From the NCBI GenBank assembly GCA_964344765.1, contig CAYFOM010000003.1, positions 88,961 to 152,960 on the forward strand: 64,000 nt of DNA, written 5' to 3'. Each line of letters opens with the position of its first letter. The stretch's first letter is position 1. Shown one piece after another: positions 1 through 7,854 of the stretch. This DNA comes from JACNIZ01 sp964344765 (GTDB lineage: Bacteria; Planctomycetota; UBA1135). The notes beneath the pieces are model-generated. The model did no database searches. It was not told the origin of the DNA and saw only the letters and a program-made list of their open reading frames with translations. The translations under genes were made by a program, and so were the position numbers.

Positions 1-425
1 CCAATAATGTCGAGCAAGCTGGCCGCGTAACGGCGCGTCAGGCGTTCCAACTCACCTTGCGACATGCGCCGCGGATCGCAAATGATGCCGCCCTTGCCGC
101 CACCGAATGGAACGTTGACCACGGCGCATTTCCAGGTCATCCACGCGGCCAGCGCGCGCACCTCGTCGAGGTGGACGTCGGGTGCATAACGGATACCGCC
201 TTTTGCGGGGCCGCGGGCAACCGAGTGCTGCACGCGATAACCGGTGAATACACGAGTCGTGCCGTTGTCCATTTGCACGGGCAACGCCGCCGTCAATTCT
301 TGAGCCGGCTCCGACAAAATCGCGTACAAGCCCGGATCCAAATCCAGCAGGCCGGCGGCTTTGTCCAACCGGTGCTTCATTTGCACGAACGGGTTGGATT
401 CGGCACTCGAATGAGTGGTAGTCAT
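1..425 (-). CDS. gdhA: Glu/Leu/Phe/Val dehydrogenase, N-terminal part (cut by window edge)
   Basis: About 141 codons read on the minus strand from ATG at 425 and run off the left edge, so the C-terminal NAD(P)-binding domain is missing. The protein opens MTTTHSSAESNPFVQMKHRL and contains GPAKGGIRYAPDVHLDEV, then WMTWKCAVVNVPFGGGKGGI, the glutamate-binding region of the family with its catalytic Lys in the PxGGxKGG loop. The enzyme deaminates glutamate to 2-oxoglutarate in the cytoplasm; a leucine or valine dehydrogenase of the same family cannot be excluded from this fragment. A GGAGGGG stretch lies about 13 bases before the ATG. It is divergent from the LPS-kinase-like gene at 564. Confidence 0.9.
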   Translation of the reverse strand, partial: MTTTHSSAESNPFVQMKHRLDKAAGLLDLDPGLYAILSEPAQELTAALPVQMDNGTTRVFTGYRVQHSVARGPAKGGIRYAPDVHLDEVRALAAWMTWKCAVVNVPFGGGKGGIICDPRRMSQGELERLTRRYAASLLDII

Positions 426-563
426 TTTCGTCTTGGGTGGACCCCTCCAGTCAATGGGGGGAGAGAGGAGCGAATCTGGAAATCGTAGTCAAGGTGCCGC
501 GAGAAGGGGAGAGGAAACCGAGGAAAGTCTTGCAGCGGCAATGCGGTTAGGGGAATATCTGGA

Positions 564-1418
564 ATGGAGACGCCCCGCACCGCCCGCCTGTATCAGGCTA
601 AACGCCGCGCCCTGGTTGCGCTGGACGAGGGGCGCGTGCTGGCCGCCGAAGACGAGCTCGAGGAACTGAAGGAGCTCGGCCTAGAAACCGTCGCCAAGGC
701 AATGGCTTACAGCGGCGGCACTTTGGTGCGCGAGGCTGGTACGCGGACCACTCATCGCGTCGAAGGCCCGCAAAGTGTGTTCTTCTTGAAGCGCCATCGC
801 GGTTTGACGTCCACGCAACGGTTTTGGCCGTTCCGGCGCAGCAACTCCAGCCCGGCTCGCACCGAATGGGATAACCACCTGATCATGCGCCGCTCCGGCT
901 TCGACGTGCCCGATCCCGTCGCTATGGGCGAGTCCGATGCGGTATTCGCCGTTCCCGCCGAATCGTTTTTGATCACCCGCGAGGTGCCGGGGCCCAGCCT
1001 CGATCGCGTCCTCACCGACGGAATGCCTGGTTTTGGCGACGGCCGCGATCAAAAACTGGTGCAAGCGGTGATTCGCGACCTCAGTGGCTTAGTCCGGCGT
1101 TTGCACAGCTCCGGCTTTTATCACAAGGACCTGTACCTGCAGCATTTGATCGTTAAAGACGACCCGCGTTGGGGGCGTCCATACATGGTCGATTTGCAGC
1201 GCGTCGAACAGAAGTTCCCGCCGGCTACGCGCTGGTTGGTGAAAGACATCGCCGCACTGCACTATTCGGCGCCGCCGAGCTTCACGCGGACCGACCGGCT
1301 GCGCTTTTTGCTTCAATACCTCGGCAAAACGCGGGTGGATCCGTTGACCCGTAAGTGGATTGCGAGCGTCGAAGCGCGGGTTACGCGCATGAAAGGCCAT
1401 CAGCCGGCATATCCTTGA
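564..1418 (+). CDS. Lipopolysaccharide kinase (WaaP/InaA/KdkA-like)
   Basis: A 284-residue cytoplasmic protein with a degenerate eukaryote-like kinase fold. The catalytic loop is HKDLYLQHL at residues 187-195 (HxD with D189), followed by the metal-binding VDLQRV at 209-214 in place of DFG; FFLKRH near residue 76 is the likely ATP-binding Lys strand. This pattern is typical of Kdo/heptose kinases that phosphorylate the LPS inner core, which fits the lipid A genes elsewhere in the window. The next gene starts inside its stop codon. The exact sugar substrate cannot be told from sequence. Confidence 0.8.
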   Translation: METPRTARLYQAKRRALVALDEGRVLAAEDELEELKELGLETVAKAMAYSGGTLVREAGTRTTHRVEGPQSVFFLKRHRGLTSTQRFWPFRRSNSSPARTEWDNHLIMRRSGFDVPDPVAMGESDAVFAVPAESFLITREVPGPSLDRVLTDGMPGFGDGRDQKLVQAVIRDLSGLVRRLHSSGFYHKDLYLQHLIVKDDPRWGRPYMVDLQRVEQKFPPATRWLVKDIAALHYSAPPSFTRTDRLRFLLQYLGKTRVDPLTRKWIASVEARVTRMKGHQPAYP

Positions 1419-2194
1419 GCCTTCGGCGTCCGAATAAGACCCTGGAATGGCAGGATCTGCGAGAACCGCAGGTTGCCCAACAGCGACGCGCTCTCACTCA
1501 GTTTCTGCTGCGCGAATTCACTCTGCGGGCGGTGCCGGTGGCGGTGAATGGGGTGCTCCGACGCCGTTGGTATGTTCGCCGGCTGAAGATGTGGGAGTAT
1601 GCCCGAGGTCTGACCGCCCTGCCGCCGCGACCCGGTGCGCCGGTCCTGGATTTCGGCGGGGGCGGGACTTTGCCGCCCTTTTACCTAGCTGCAAGTGGAA
1701 CGCCGGTGCATGTGCTCGACATCAATCAGCGCCTAGCGAATTACAGCGCAGAAGTTGCTGGAAAGCGCAACTGGCCGATCGAGGTGGATACTTTTGACCT
1801 CGCCGCTGCCGACGCCGCGCTGCCGACCCGGTGGCGAGAGCATTTTGACCGCGTCTACAGTTATTGTGTGATGGAGCACATCGAGATGGAGGGGCAAGAA
1901 CGAGTACTTGCCCACCTCGCCGATGCCGTCCGACCCGGCGGCGGCATGGTATTGACCTTTGAGTTCGGCGAAAACGCTCCGGCGGAACAACCGTGGCGCG
2001 ATCTTGAGCGTGTGCAACGCATGGTCTCTATTTTGAGCGACCGCGGCCTGCAACTACAGCTTGGCACCGATGCAACCCAGGCTTCGGCGGCATTCGAAGA
2101 TTGTGGAGATCGCTACGTGCTCGATAAGCGTCACCCCAATGCCAAATTTGCGTTTGCGATGTTGGTGCTGGAAAAGCCAAGCGGAACGGCCTAA
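1415..2194 (+). CDS. SAM-dependent class I methyltransferase
   Basis: The protein has a Rossmann methyltransferase motif I, PVLDFGGGGTLPPFY, about 75 residues in, followed by VHVLDIN (motif II acidic residue) and a Methyltransf-type YSYCVMEHIEMEGQE loop. I place the start at TTG 1415, overlapping the upstream TGA as TTGA, because the only upstream ATG (1355) would overlap the LPS-kinase-like gene by 64 bases; the same TTGA arrangement occurs at 10232. The substrate is unknown. Position between an LPS kinase and HMG-CoA lyase suggests an envelope or lipid role only weakly. The end overlaps the next ATG by one base (TAATG). Confidence 0.75.
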   Translation: MSLRRPNKTLEWQDLREPQVAQQRRALTQFLLREFTLRAVPVAVNGVLRRRWYVRRLKMWEYARGLTALPPRPGAPVLDFGGGGTLPPFYLAASGTPVHVLDINQRLANYSAEVAGKRNWPIEVDTFDLAAADAALPTRWREHFDRVYSYCVMEHIEMEGQERVLAHLADAVRPGGGMVLTFEFGENAPAEQPWRDLERVQRMVSILSDRGLQLQLGTDATQASAAFEDCGDRYVLDKRHPNAKFAFAMLVLEKPSGTA

Positions 2195-3102
2195 TGGGGG
2201 CTGCAATGAAGGATTCCAGCAGCAACGGCATCGGCAATTCGCTGCTTTGGCACGAGGTGTCGCCGCGCGACGGACTGCAAAACGAAGCGCAAATCTTAAC
2301 GCTCGAGCAAAAGTTGGAATTGATGCGCCATCTGGTCGCGGCCAAGCCTGCCTCCATTGAGGTGACGAGTTTCGTACGCCCGGATCGCGTGCCGCAGCTA
2401 GCCGACGCTGCTGAACTTTGTGCCGCCCTTCGTGACCAACCGTGGTTTCAGGAAGCGCGCCGCGACGGCATCGGCTTCACCGGTTTGGTTGCCAATCAGC
2501 GCGGCTTGGACCGCTTGCTCGAAGCCGGCTTGGATAGCGTCACCTTGTTAGTTTCGGCTACCGATGCGCACAGTCAATCCAACGTCGGTATGGATCGCGC
2601 CAAGGCGGAAAAGTTAGCGCAACAGCTGATCGAACACGCCAAAGCCGACGGTCTATTCGTGCGCGCTTATGTGTCGATGGCTTTTCATTGCCCATTCGAT
2701 GGCGCAGTGCCGTTGGCGCCGGTGTTGGACTTGATGCAGCAATTCGAACAGTGGGGCGCCGACCTCATCTTGCCTGCCGATACTCTCGGCGCTGCCTACC
2801 CGGCCGAGATCACTAATTTGTTGGTGGAAGCACGGCGCTTAATGCCGCAAGCCGAGTTTGGCATGCATTTGCACAACACCCACGGTCGCGCGTTGGAGAA
2901 CTGCGCCGCTGCATGGGAATTGGGCGTGCGCCACGTCGACGCCGCTGCCGGCGGAACCGGTGGTTGTCCATTTGCGCCGGGGGCAGCGGGCAATTTGAAC
3001 TCGGCCAAGCTTCTAGAATGGGCAGCCGCAAACGGGGCCGACCCCTTGTTGCCGAATCCGGCTTTGCAAGCGGCCGAAGCCTTGTTGCGCGAGTCCCTTT
3101 AA
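2194..3102 (+). CDS. mvaB: Hydroxymethylglutaryl-CoA lyase
   Basis: The 302-residue protein is a HMGL-like TIM barrel. It has the N-terminal substrate motif EVSPRDGLQNE (residues 21-31, catalytic Arg25), the metal-binding GMHLHNTHG, and the glycine-rich GGTGGCPFAPGAAGN loop carrying the catalytic Cys that defines HMG-CoA lyases. It cleaves HMG-CoA to acetyl-CoA and acetoacetate, the last step of leucine breakdown. The gene that follows after four bases encodes a hydratase of the AUH type, the preceding step, so the two form a pathway pair. The start overlaps the upstream TAA by one base; an ATG at 2206 is the alternative. Confidence 0.9.
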   Translation: MGAAMKDSSSNGIGNSLLWHEVSPRDGLQNEAQILTLEQKLELMRHLVAAKPASIEVTSFVRPDRVPQLADAAELCAALRDQPWFQEARRDGIGFTGLVANQRGLDRLLEAGLDSVTLLVSATDAHSQSNVGMDRAKAEKLAQQLIEHAKADGLFVRAYVSMAFHCPFDGAVPLAPVLDLMQQFEQWGADLILPADTLGAAYPAEITNLLVEARRLMPQAEFGMHLHNTHGRALENCAAAWELGVRHVDAAAGGTGGCPFAPGAAGNLNSAKLLEWAAANGADPLLPNPALQAAEALLRESL

Positions 3103-3106
3103 ACCG

Positions 3107-3892
3107 ATGACCGAAGAAGCTCCCGTCCTGCTGGAACGCCGTGGCCACGTTGCTGCGTTGACCTTGAACCGTCCTGAATCGCGCAATGCGCTTTCCGTCG
3201 CGATGATGAAGCAACTGCGCCAGACGTTGACTGAGCTGCGCAACGACGATTCGGTGTGGATCGTCACCATTACCGGAGCCGGTGACAAAGCCTTCTGCGC
3301 CGGGGCCGACCTTAAGGAGCGCCGCACCATTCCCGAGGAGCAAGTCCCTGAGGTTTTGGCGTTGATCCGCGGCGTGATGGACGACGTCGCCGCGTTGCCG
3401 CAACCGTCGATCGCAATTTTGAATGGCCATGCCTTTGGCGGTGGTTGCGAAATGGCGTTGTCGTGCGACCTGCGCATTCTTGCCGATGAAGCGATGATGG
3501 GGCTGACCGAAACCAGCTTGGCGATCATTCCGGGCGCTGGCGGATGTGTGCGCCTTCCGCGTTTGGTCGGCTTGGCTAAAGCTAAAGAACTAATCCTGAT
3601 GGCCAAGCGCCTGACTGCAGCCGACGCTTTGAAGGTTGGCTTGGTCAACGAAACCGCACCTGCGGCCGACATCGCCGCGCTTGGCCAAAGCTACGTCGAT
3701 GCGTTGTTGCGCAACGGCCCGATGGCTTTGCGCGCCGCCAAGCGCGCGATGGAAGGTGGGTGGGACCTGCCAGATGCCGAAGCGCGCCAGTTTGAAACCG
3801 AGTGCTACACGACGATCATTCCTACCGAAGATCGTTTAGAAGCTTTGGCCGCATTCGCTGAGAAGCGCGCCCCCAATTTCAAAGGCTGCTAA
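3107..3892 (+). CDS. Enoyl-CoA hydratase family, probably methylglutaconyl-CoA hydratase
   Basis: A 261-residue crotonase-fold protein. The oxyanion-hole segments are CAGADLKER (near residue 65) and FGGGCEMALSCDLRI (near 110), with the catalytic Glu region MGLTETSLAIIPGAGG. The stretch from ADLKERRTIPEE to the C-terminal IIPTEDRLEALAAF and EKRAPNFKG resembles AUH/LiuC methylglutaconyl-CoA hydratases more than general beta-oxidation hydratases. It lies four bases after HMG-CoA lyase, which would use its product. The specific substrate is inferred from these two facts; a broad enoyl-CoA hydratase is the alternative. Confidence 0.85.
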   Translation: MTEEAPVLLERRGHVAALTLNRPESRNALSVAMMKQLRQTLTELRNDDSVWIVTITGAGDKAFCAGADLKERRTIPEEQVPEVLALIRGVMDDVAALPQPSIAILNGHAFGGGCEMALSCDLRILADEAMMGLTETSLAIIPGAGGCVRLPRLVGLAKAKELILMAKRLTAADALKVGLVNETAPAADIAALGQSYVDALLRNGPMALRAAKRAMEGGWDLPDAEARQFETECYTTIIPTEDRLEALAAFAEKRAPNFKGC

Positions 3893-3898
3893 CTCGTC

Positions 3899-4132
3899 AT
3901 GCATATCGCCGATCGCCTACTGAGGGCGCGCTTGATCGGGCTGGTGATTTTGGTCGCCCTAGTGGCAACGGCTTTCCTTCGCGAGCACCCCGCGCAGCCT
4001 TGGGTCGCTACCCTCGCCGTGGTCGGCTTGGTGGCCTTGCGGTTTTTATGGCGCTGCCCTCATTGCCGCCTACCTTTGTCGGCATTCCCGCAAGCGATGA
4101 CGCATTGCAAACGCTGCGGCGAGGCTCTGTAG
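3899..4132 (+). CDS. Small membrane protein with zinc-ribbon tail
   Basis: A 77-residue protein with two hydrophobic segments (about residues 10-27 and 34-51) followed by a cytoplasmic CPHCRLPL...HCKRCGEAL, two CxxC knuckles that would bind one zinc. It starts six bases after the hydratase stop and so belongs to the same transcript. I do not recognise a named family; two-helix plus zinc-ribbon proteins of this size are common and mostly uncharacterised. It converges on the Sel1 gene with a 31-base gap. Confidence 0.65.
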   Translation: MHIADRLLRARLIGLVILVALVATAFLREHPAQPWVATLAVVGLVALRFLWRCPHCRLPLSAFPQAMTHCKRCGEAL

Positions 4133-4163
4133 CCCAGCCGACCAGGCTAAATCTGGCGCGGTA

Positions 4164-4865
4164 CTAAGCAGCTTCGCGACGCTCAGAAAGCGTCTTCCAA
4201 TGCTCGGCCTGATCCATATCCTTCTCCACCCCTTGGCCGGTTGCATAAAGCACCGCCAAGTTGTGTTGGGCCGAGGCCAATCCCTGCAGCGCCGCGCGTT
4301 CCATCCACACGCCGGCTTCTTCCAAATCGATCTCAGTTCCTTCACCCTTCAAATAGGCGATGGCGACGGCCTCCTGCGCCGGCGCATGGTCCTGACGCGC
4401 TGCGGCTAGGAACCAGATCAGCGCTTTCTTCAGGTCCTGCGGCGTGCCGTTTCCCTCAAGATACAGCAGAGCAAGGTTGTATTGGGCTGCCGGATGCCCG
4501 GATTCCGCCGCTTGGCGGTAGCAATTCATCGCCGAAGTTACGTCGGCCACCACGCCGTCGCCCTCTTGCAGCAAAATGCCTAAGTTGACCTGCGCATCTG
4601 GATAACCGGATTCGGCAGCCGCCTGCAACCACTGCAAGGCTTCGGCATGATCTTTTTCTAATCCCTCACCACGACGATATCCCAAAGCCAAGTTGTATTG
4701 AGCCTCGGCCAAACCCTGATCCGCAGCTTTGCGGAACCATTGCATGGCGGTACTCATGTCGCGCTCAACGCCTTCGCCTAGCAGATAGCAAATGCCCAGG
4801 TTGTACTGGGCTGCGGGATGGCCTTGAGCGGCCATCCGTTCGATTTCGTCGTAGTTGTGGTCCAT
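4164..4865 (-). CDS. Sel1-repeat protein
   Basis: A 233-residue protein made almost entirely of six Sel1 (TPR-like) repeats of 36 residues, each containing a variant of AQYNLGxxYxxGEGVxxD followed by AxxWxxxAAxQG. There is no signal peptide, so it probably acts in the cytoplasm as an adaptor binding other proteins. The start ATG at 4865 is the first residue before the first repeat. Its upstream DNA is interrupted 79 bases away by the left end of the insertion sequence, so its original promoter may have been displaced. Partner unknown. Confidence 0.85.
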   Translation of the reverse strand: MDHNYDEIERMAAQGHPAAQYNLGICYLLGEGVERDMSTAMQWFRKAADQGLAEAQYNLALGYRRGEGLEKDHAEALQWLQAAAESGYPDAQVNLGILLQEGDGVVADVTSAMNCYRQAAESGHPAAQYNLALLYLEGNGTPQDLKKALIWFLAAARQDHAPAQEAVAIAYLKGEGTEIDLEEAGVWMERAALQGLASAQHNLAVLYATGQGVEKDMDQAEHWKTLSERREAA

Positions 4866-4944
4866 GATCGATGTTTGCCTGATTTCGGCAGACCTTTATC
4901 GACGCATGGCCCTAAAAACCTGGGCCGCTCACCCGAATTTTGCT

Positions 4945-4970
4945 GAAGCTGGCCCCTTTGAGTGGCCCAA
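4945..4970 (+). repeat. Left terminal inverted repeat of the insertion sequence
   Basis: The 26 bases begin GAAGCTGGCCCCTTT and end TGGCCCAA. They match the reverse complement of 6053-6078 at all but about two or three central positions. Confidence 0.85.
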
Positions 4971-5007
4971 TAATTTAGAAGCTGCGTAACTTTTCGCAGC
5001 CTCACCC

Positions 5008-5041
5008 GTCATCCCGGCAGGAAACCACTTGCCGGAATGAC
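5008..5041 (+). promoter_or_regulatory. Hairpin just before the transposase start codon
   Basis: A 12-bp stem (5008-5019 with 5030-5041, one mismatch) and a 10-base loop end three bases before the transposase ATG at 5045. A smaller 6-bp hairpin (GCTGCG/CGCAGC) lies at 4981-5000. In a transcript entering from outside, the larger stem would hide the region where a ribosome binds, as is known for several insertion sequences. The regulatory role is inference. Confidence 0.55.
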
Positions 5042-5044
5042 TTC

Positions 5045-6064
5045 ATGTTTCGACCACCATTCTGCCCTTACCCCGATTGTGAAACACAATTCAATACCCA
5101 ATCCTTCGGATGGAGATCGCGTGGCCATTATTACCGTAAGTGCGATGGCCGCTGGGTAAGGCGTTTCAGCTGCAAGGTTTGCGATCGCCGCTTCAGTACG
5201 CAGACCTTTAAAACGGATTACCGGTGGAAGAAACCCAAGCTGCATTTCAGGGTCTTCGACCTCTTCGTATCCAAGGTCACCATGCGGCAAATGGCTCGCA
5301 TTCATGGCGTCAGACGTCCGACCATTGAGCGAAGATTGCGCCGATTAGGCCAAGTTTGCCGCGAATTTCACGCGCTTGCGCTAGCCCAAAAAGTACAACG
5401 GGGTGGATTAACCGGGATCTATCAACTCGATGAATTGGAGACCTATGAAACGGATCGCAGGCTTTCACCGGTCACGATGCCAGTCTTGATTGAGCGAAGC
5501 ACATACTTCGTCATCCATGCAGAAACGGCACCCATGGGAGCCCGGGGAAACCTTACTCAGGGCATGAGGGAGAAAAAGGAGAGGCGAGATCGCAAGTTTG
5601 GGAAGCGTCGGTCGGGGTCACGACAGGCGGTAATCAATTCCTTGAATCGATTGAAGTTTGTGAATCGTCCCGGTGTTGGAATCACTCTAGAGAGCGATCG
5701 CAAGACTTCCTACCAGAAAGAATTTAGAAAAATTGCCGGATCGGATTACTTTCGCCACTATCGGGTGCACTCAAAGAAAAAGCGTGACAAGTCGAATCGA
5801 TTATTCCCGATTAACCACACGCTAGCAATGATGCGGGACAGCATCTCAAGATTGGTGCGGCGGACCTGGGCGGCGTCGAAAATTCGGCAGCGGCTTGACC
5901 TGCACTTTTGGATTTGGGCTTGCTATCGGAACTACATCCGAGGCATCACCGTCCTAACAAAAACGACGCCTGCTCAAGCATTGGGAGTACTTAAGCAGGC
6001 GTGGGATCGGGTGGACTTATTGCGCTGGCGATGGCCTCAGATCGGTTTGGATTTGGGCCAATGA
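5045..6064 (+). CDS. Transposase, zinc-ribbon N-terminus, IS1-like DDE type (family uncertain)
   Basis: A 339-residue basic protein. The N-terminus has a zinc-ribbon-like set CPYPDC (residues 7-12) and CKVCDRRF (near 43-50), then a basic helix-turn-helix-like RRPTIERRLRRLG. Candidate acidic catalytic residues lie in IYQLDELETYE (near 125) and ITLESDRKTSYQ (near 220), and the C-terminal NHTLAMMRDSISRLVRRT resembles the IS1-type C-terminal region. The frame is intact, so the element may be active. The stop codon lies within the right terminal repeat. The start ATG follows a stable hairpin and no clear Shine-Dalgarno sequence is seen. Confidence 0.85.
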   Translation: MFRPPFCPYPDCETQFNTQSFGWRSRGHYYRKCDGRWVRRFSCKVCDRRFSTQTFKTDYRWKKPKLHFRVFDLFVSKVTMRQMARIHGVRRPTIERRLRRLGQVCREFHALALAQKVQRGGLTGIYQLDELETYETDRRLSPVTMPVLIERSTYFVIHAETAPMGARGNLTQGMREKKERRDRKFGKRRSGSRQAVINSLNRLKFVNRPGVGITLESDRKTSYQKEFRKIAGSDYFRHYRVHSKKKRDKSNRLFPINHTLAMMRDSISRLVRRTWAASKIRQRLDLHFWIWACYRNYIRGITVLTKTTPAQALGVLKQAWDRVDLLRWRWPQIGLDLGQ

Positions 6065-6078
6065 AAGGGGCCAGCTTC
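6053..6078 (-). repeat. Right terminal inverted repeat of the insertion sequence
   Basis: The reverse complement reads GAAGCTGGCCCCTTTCATTG then GCCCAA, matching the left end. The repeat's outer edge directly touches the TAA stop codon of ettA (6079-6081), and its inner part overlaps the last codons of the transposase gene. Confidence 0.85.
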
Positions 6079-7764
6079 TTATAGGGTCAGCTTGCGGTAC
6101 TTCGACGCCTTCGACTCGTAACCGACCTCACCCGCAGCCTGACGCTCCGCCAACCAAGTAGTGTAGTCGGTGTAGTTGCCATAGTAGAACTCGACATTGC
6201 CCTCGCCTTCAAAGGCAAGAATGTGGGTGCAGATGCGGTCAAGGAAGTAACGGTCGTGACTGACCACGAACATGCATCCGGCATAGTGCTCGATGGCTTC
6301 TTCCAGCACGCGAGTCGTCGGCAAGTCCAAGTCGTTGGTCGGTTCGTCGAGAATGATCACGTTGCCGCCGACGCGCAGCATTTTCGCCAACTGCACGCGG
6401 TTGCGCTGTCCACCCGAAAGGTTGCCGACTAACTTCTCCTGATCGGCGCCTTTGAAGTTAAACCGCGACACGTAAGCACGCGACTGGATCTCGCCGCCGC
6501 CGAAGGGCAGGAATTCCAAACCACCGCTGATCTCTTCGTACACCGAATTGGAATCCGACAACTCGGCGCGGCGCTGATCGACGAAGCAAATCTCTACCGT
6601 CGAACCACGATCGATGGTGCCCGAATCCGGAACCTCCAAATCGCAGATCATTTTCATCAGCGTGGTTTTGCCGGCGCCGTTCGGGCCGATCACACCGACG
6701 ATGGCACCGGGCAGGATCTCCAAGTTCAGCTTGTCCAGTAACACCTGATCGCCATAGGCCTTGCTGACGTCCACCAAGTTCAGCACCTTATTGCCCAAGC
6801 GCTCGCCGGCCGGAATCACCAAGTCAATCTTGTCCGGCTTCAGCGACTGCTGTTCTTCGACCAGCTGGTCGTAGCGCTGCATCCGCGCCTTGTTCTTCTT
6901 ACCACGTGCCGACGGATTGCTGCGCACCCATTCCAATTCCCTCGACAAGCGCTTCTTGCGCTTTTTTTGGGAACGTTCGCTGGCTTCCAATTCCTTCTGC
7001 TTGGCTTCCAAGTAATCGGAGTAGTGCCCTTTGTAAGGAGTGCAAACGCCGCGCTCGACCTCCAGCATCCAATCAACGACGTTGTCGAGGAAGTAACGGT
7101 CGTGAGTAATGACGATAACCAAACCAGCGTAGTTCGCCAGGTGGTGCTCCAACCACGCCGTGGTGTTGGCGTCCAAGTGGTTGGTGGGTTCGTCCAGCAG
7201 CAGAATGTCCGGCGTTTCGATCAACGTTTTGCACAACGCCACGCGCCGTGCTTCGCCACCCGACAGCACACCACACTTGCGCTCCATCGGCGGCAAATCC
7301 AGCGCTCCGGCGGCGACCTCGAGCAAGCGGTCGACTTCCCACATGTTGTGAGTGTCGATTTCCATCTGCAAGTGCTCAAACTCCGCCGACAGCTTTTCCA
7401 ATTCGTCGCCGTCGGCTTCGCCCATCAACATGCACACTTCGTTGTAGCGATCGACAATCGCGTGTACGTGGGCTACGGCTTCATCGAGCACCTCCTTGAC
7501 GGTTTTGTCGGCGTCCAGCTCCGGTTCCTGCGATACATAACCCAGCGACAAATCGCCCATTTGAATGCGGCGACCCTCGAAGTCCTGGTCCTCTCCGGCC
7601 AGAATGCGCAGCAACGTGGTCTTGCCCGAGCCGTTGGCACCGATCACACCAATTTTGGCGCCGGTGAAAAAGGCCAGCGTCACGTCCTTCAGCGCTTGGC
7701 TGCGGTCGTAAAACTTGTTCAGGCCGATGACCTGAAGTGCGTATTCATTGGGGTTTTCCGACAT
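6079..7764 (-). CDS. ettA: Energy-dependent translational throttle protein EttA (ABC-F)
   Basis: A 561-residue soluble ABC-F ATPase with two nucleotide-binding domains and no membrane segment. Domain 1 has Walker A GANGSGKTT (near residue 43), signature LSGGEARRV and Walker B ILLLDEPTNHLD; domain 2 has GPNGAGKTT, LSGGQRNRV and VIILDEPTNDLD. Between them lies a long basic linker (KQKELEASERSQKKRKKR), the ribosome-contacting region. Length and the KLTL end fit EttA (about 555 residues, usually ending near KLTR). It binds the ribosomal E site and gates translation by ATP/ADP level. A TACAAT box and GAGG precede the start. The stop codon touches the insertion sequence. Confidence 0.92.
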   Translation of the reverse strand: MSENPNEYALQVIGLNKFYDRSQALKDVTLAFFTGAKIGVIGANGSGKTTLLRILAGEDQDFEGRRIQMGDLSLGYVSQEPELDADKTVKEVLDEAVAHVHAIVDRYNEVCMLMGEADGDELEKLSAEFEHLQMEIDTHNMWEVDRLLEVAAGALDLPPMERKCGVLSGGEARRVALCKTLIETPDILLLDEPTNHLDANTTAWLEHHLANYAGLVIVITHDRYFLDNVVDWMLEVERGVCTPYKGHYSDYLEAKQKELEASERSQKKRKKRLSRELEWVRSNPSARGKKNKARMQRYDQLVEEQQSLKPDKIDLVIPAGERLGNKVLNLVDVSKAYGDQVLLDKLNLEILPGAIVGVIGPNGAGKTTLMKMICDLEVPDSGTIDRGSTVEICFVDQRRAELSDSNSVYEEISGGLEFLPFGGGEIQSRAYVSRFNFKGADQEKLVGNLSGGQRNRVQLAKMLRVGGNVIILDEPTNDLDLPTTRVLEEAIEHYAGCMFVVSHDRYFLDRICTHILAFEGEGNVEFYYGNYTDYTTWLAERQAAGEVGYESKASKYRKLTL

Positions 7765-7776
7765 GACTGACCTCGT

Positions 7777-7782
7777 ATTGTA
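7777..7782 (-). promoter_or_regulatory. Candidate -10 box of ettA (TACAAT)
   Basis: On the minus strand the sequence GCTACAAT lies 12 bases before the ettA ATG (7764), with GAGG between. It shares the GCTAnAAT form seen before several other genes here. No clear -35 box is visible. Confidence 0.35.
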
Positions 7783-7854
7783 GCTGCTTGCACTGTAATT
7801 TTTTCTAGCCTTTCATTGCCAATTCGGCAAGGCTTCAACTGTGCGCAGGTCGGG

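Larger units (their letters stand above)
4945..6078 (+). mobile_element. Complete insertion sequence with one transposase gene
   Basis: This 1134-bp element is bounded by imperfect 26-bp inverted repeats (4945-4970 and 6053-6078) and carries one intact transposase gene (5045-6064). Its base composition and codon choice are visibly more AT-rich than the flanking genes, and its left leader holds two hairpins. No target-site duplication is visible: the flanks read ATTTTGCT on the left and TTATAGGG on the right. The element sits between the Sel1 gene and ettA, exactly at the ettA stop codon. The family is uncertain; an IS1-like or related zinc-ribbon DDE group is the closest I can suggest. Confidence 0.85.

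Noticed and set aside
4930..6095. Target-site duplication flanking the insertion sequence
   Set aside because: I compared the bases outside both terminal repeats and found no matching direct repeat of 2-10 bases.
7800..7850. Rho-independent terminator between the YkgJ-like gene and ettA
   Set aside because: Only a 5-bp stem (TTGCC/GGCAA) is present, and the A/T run is 16 bases away, so it is too weak to call.
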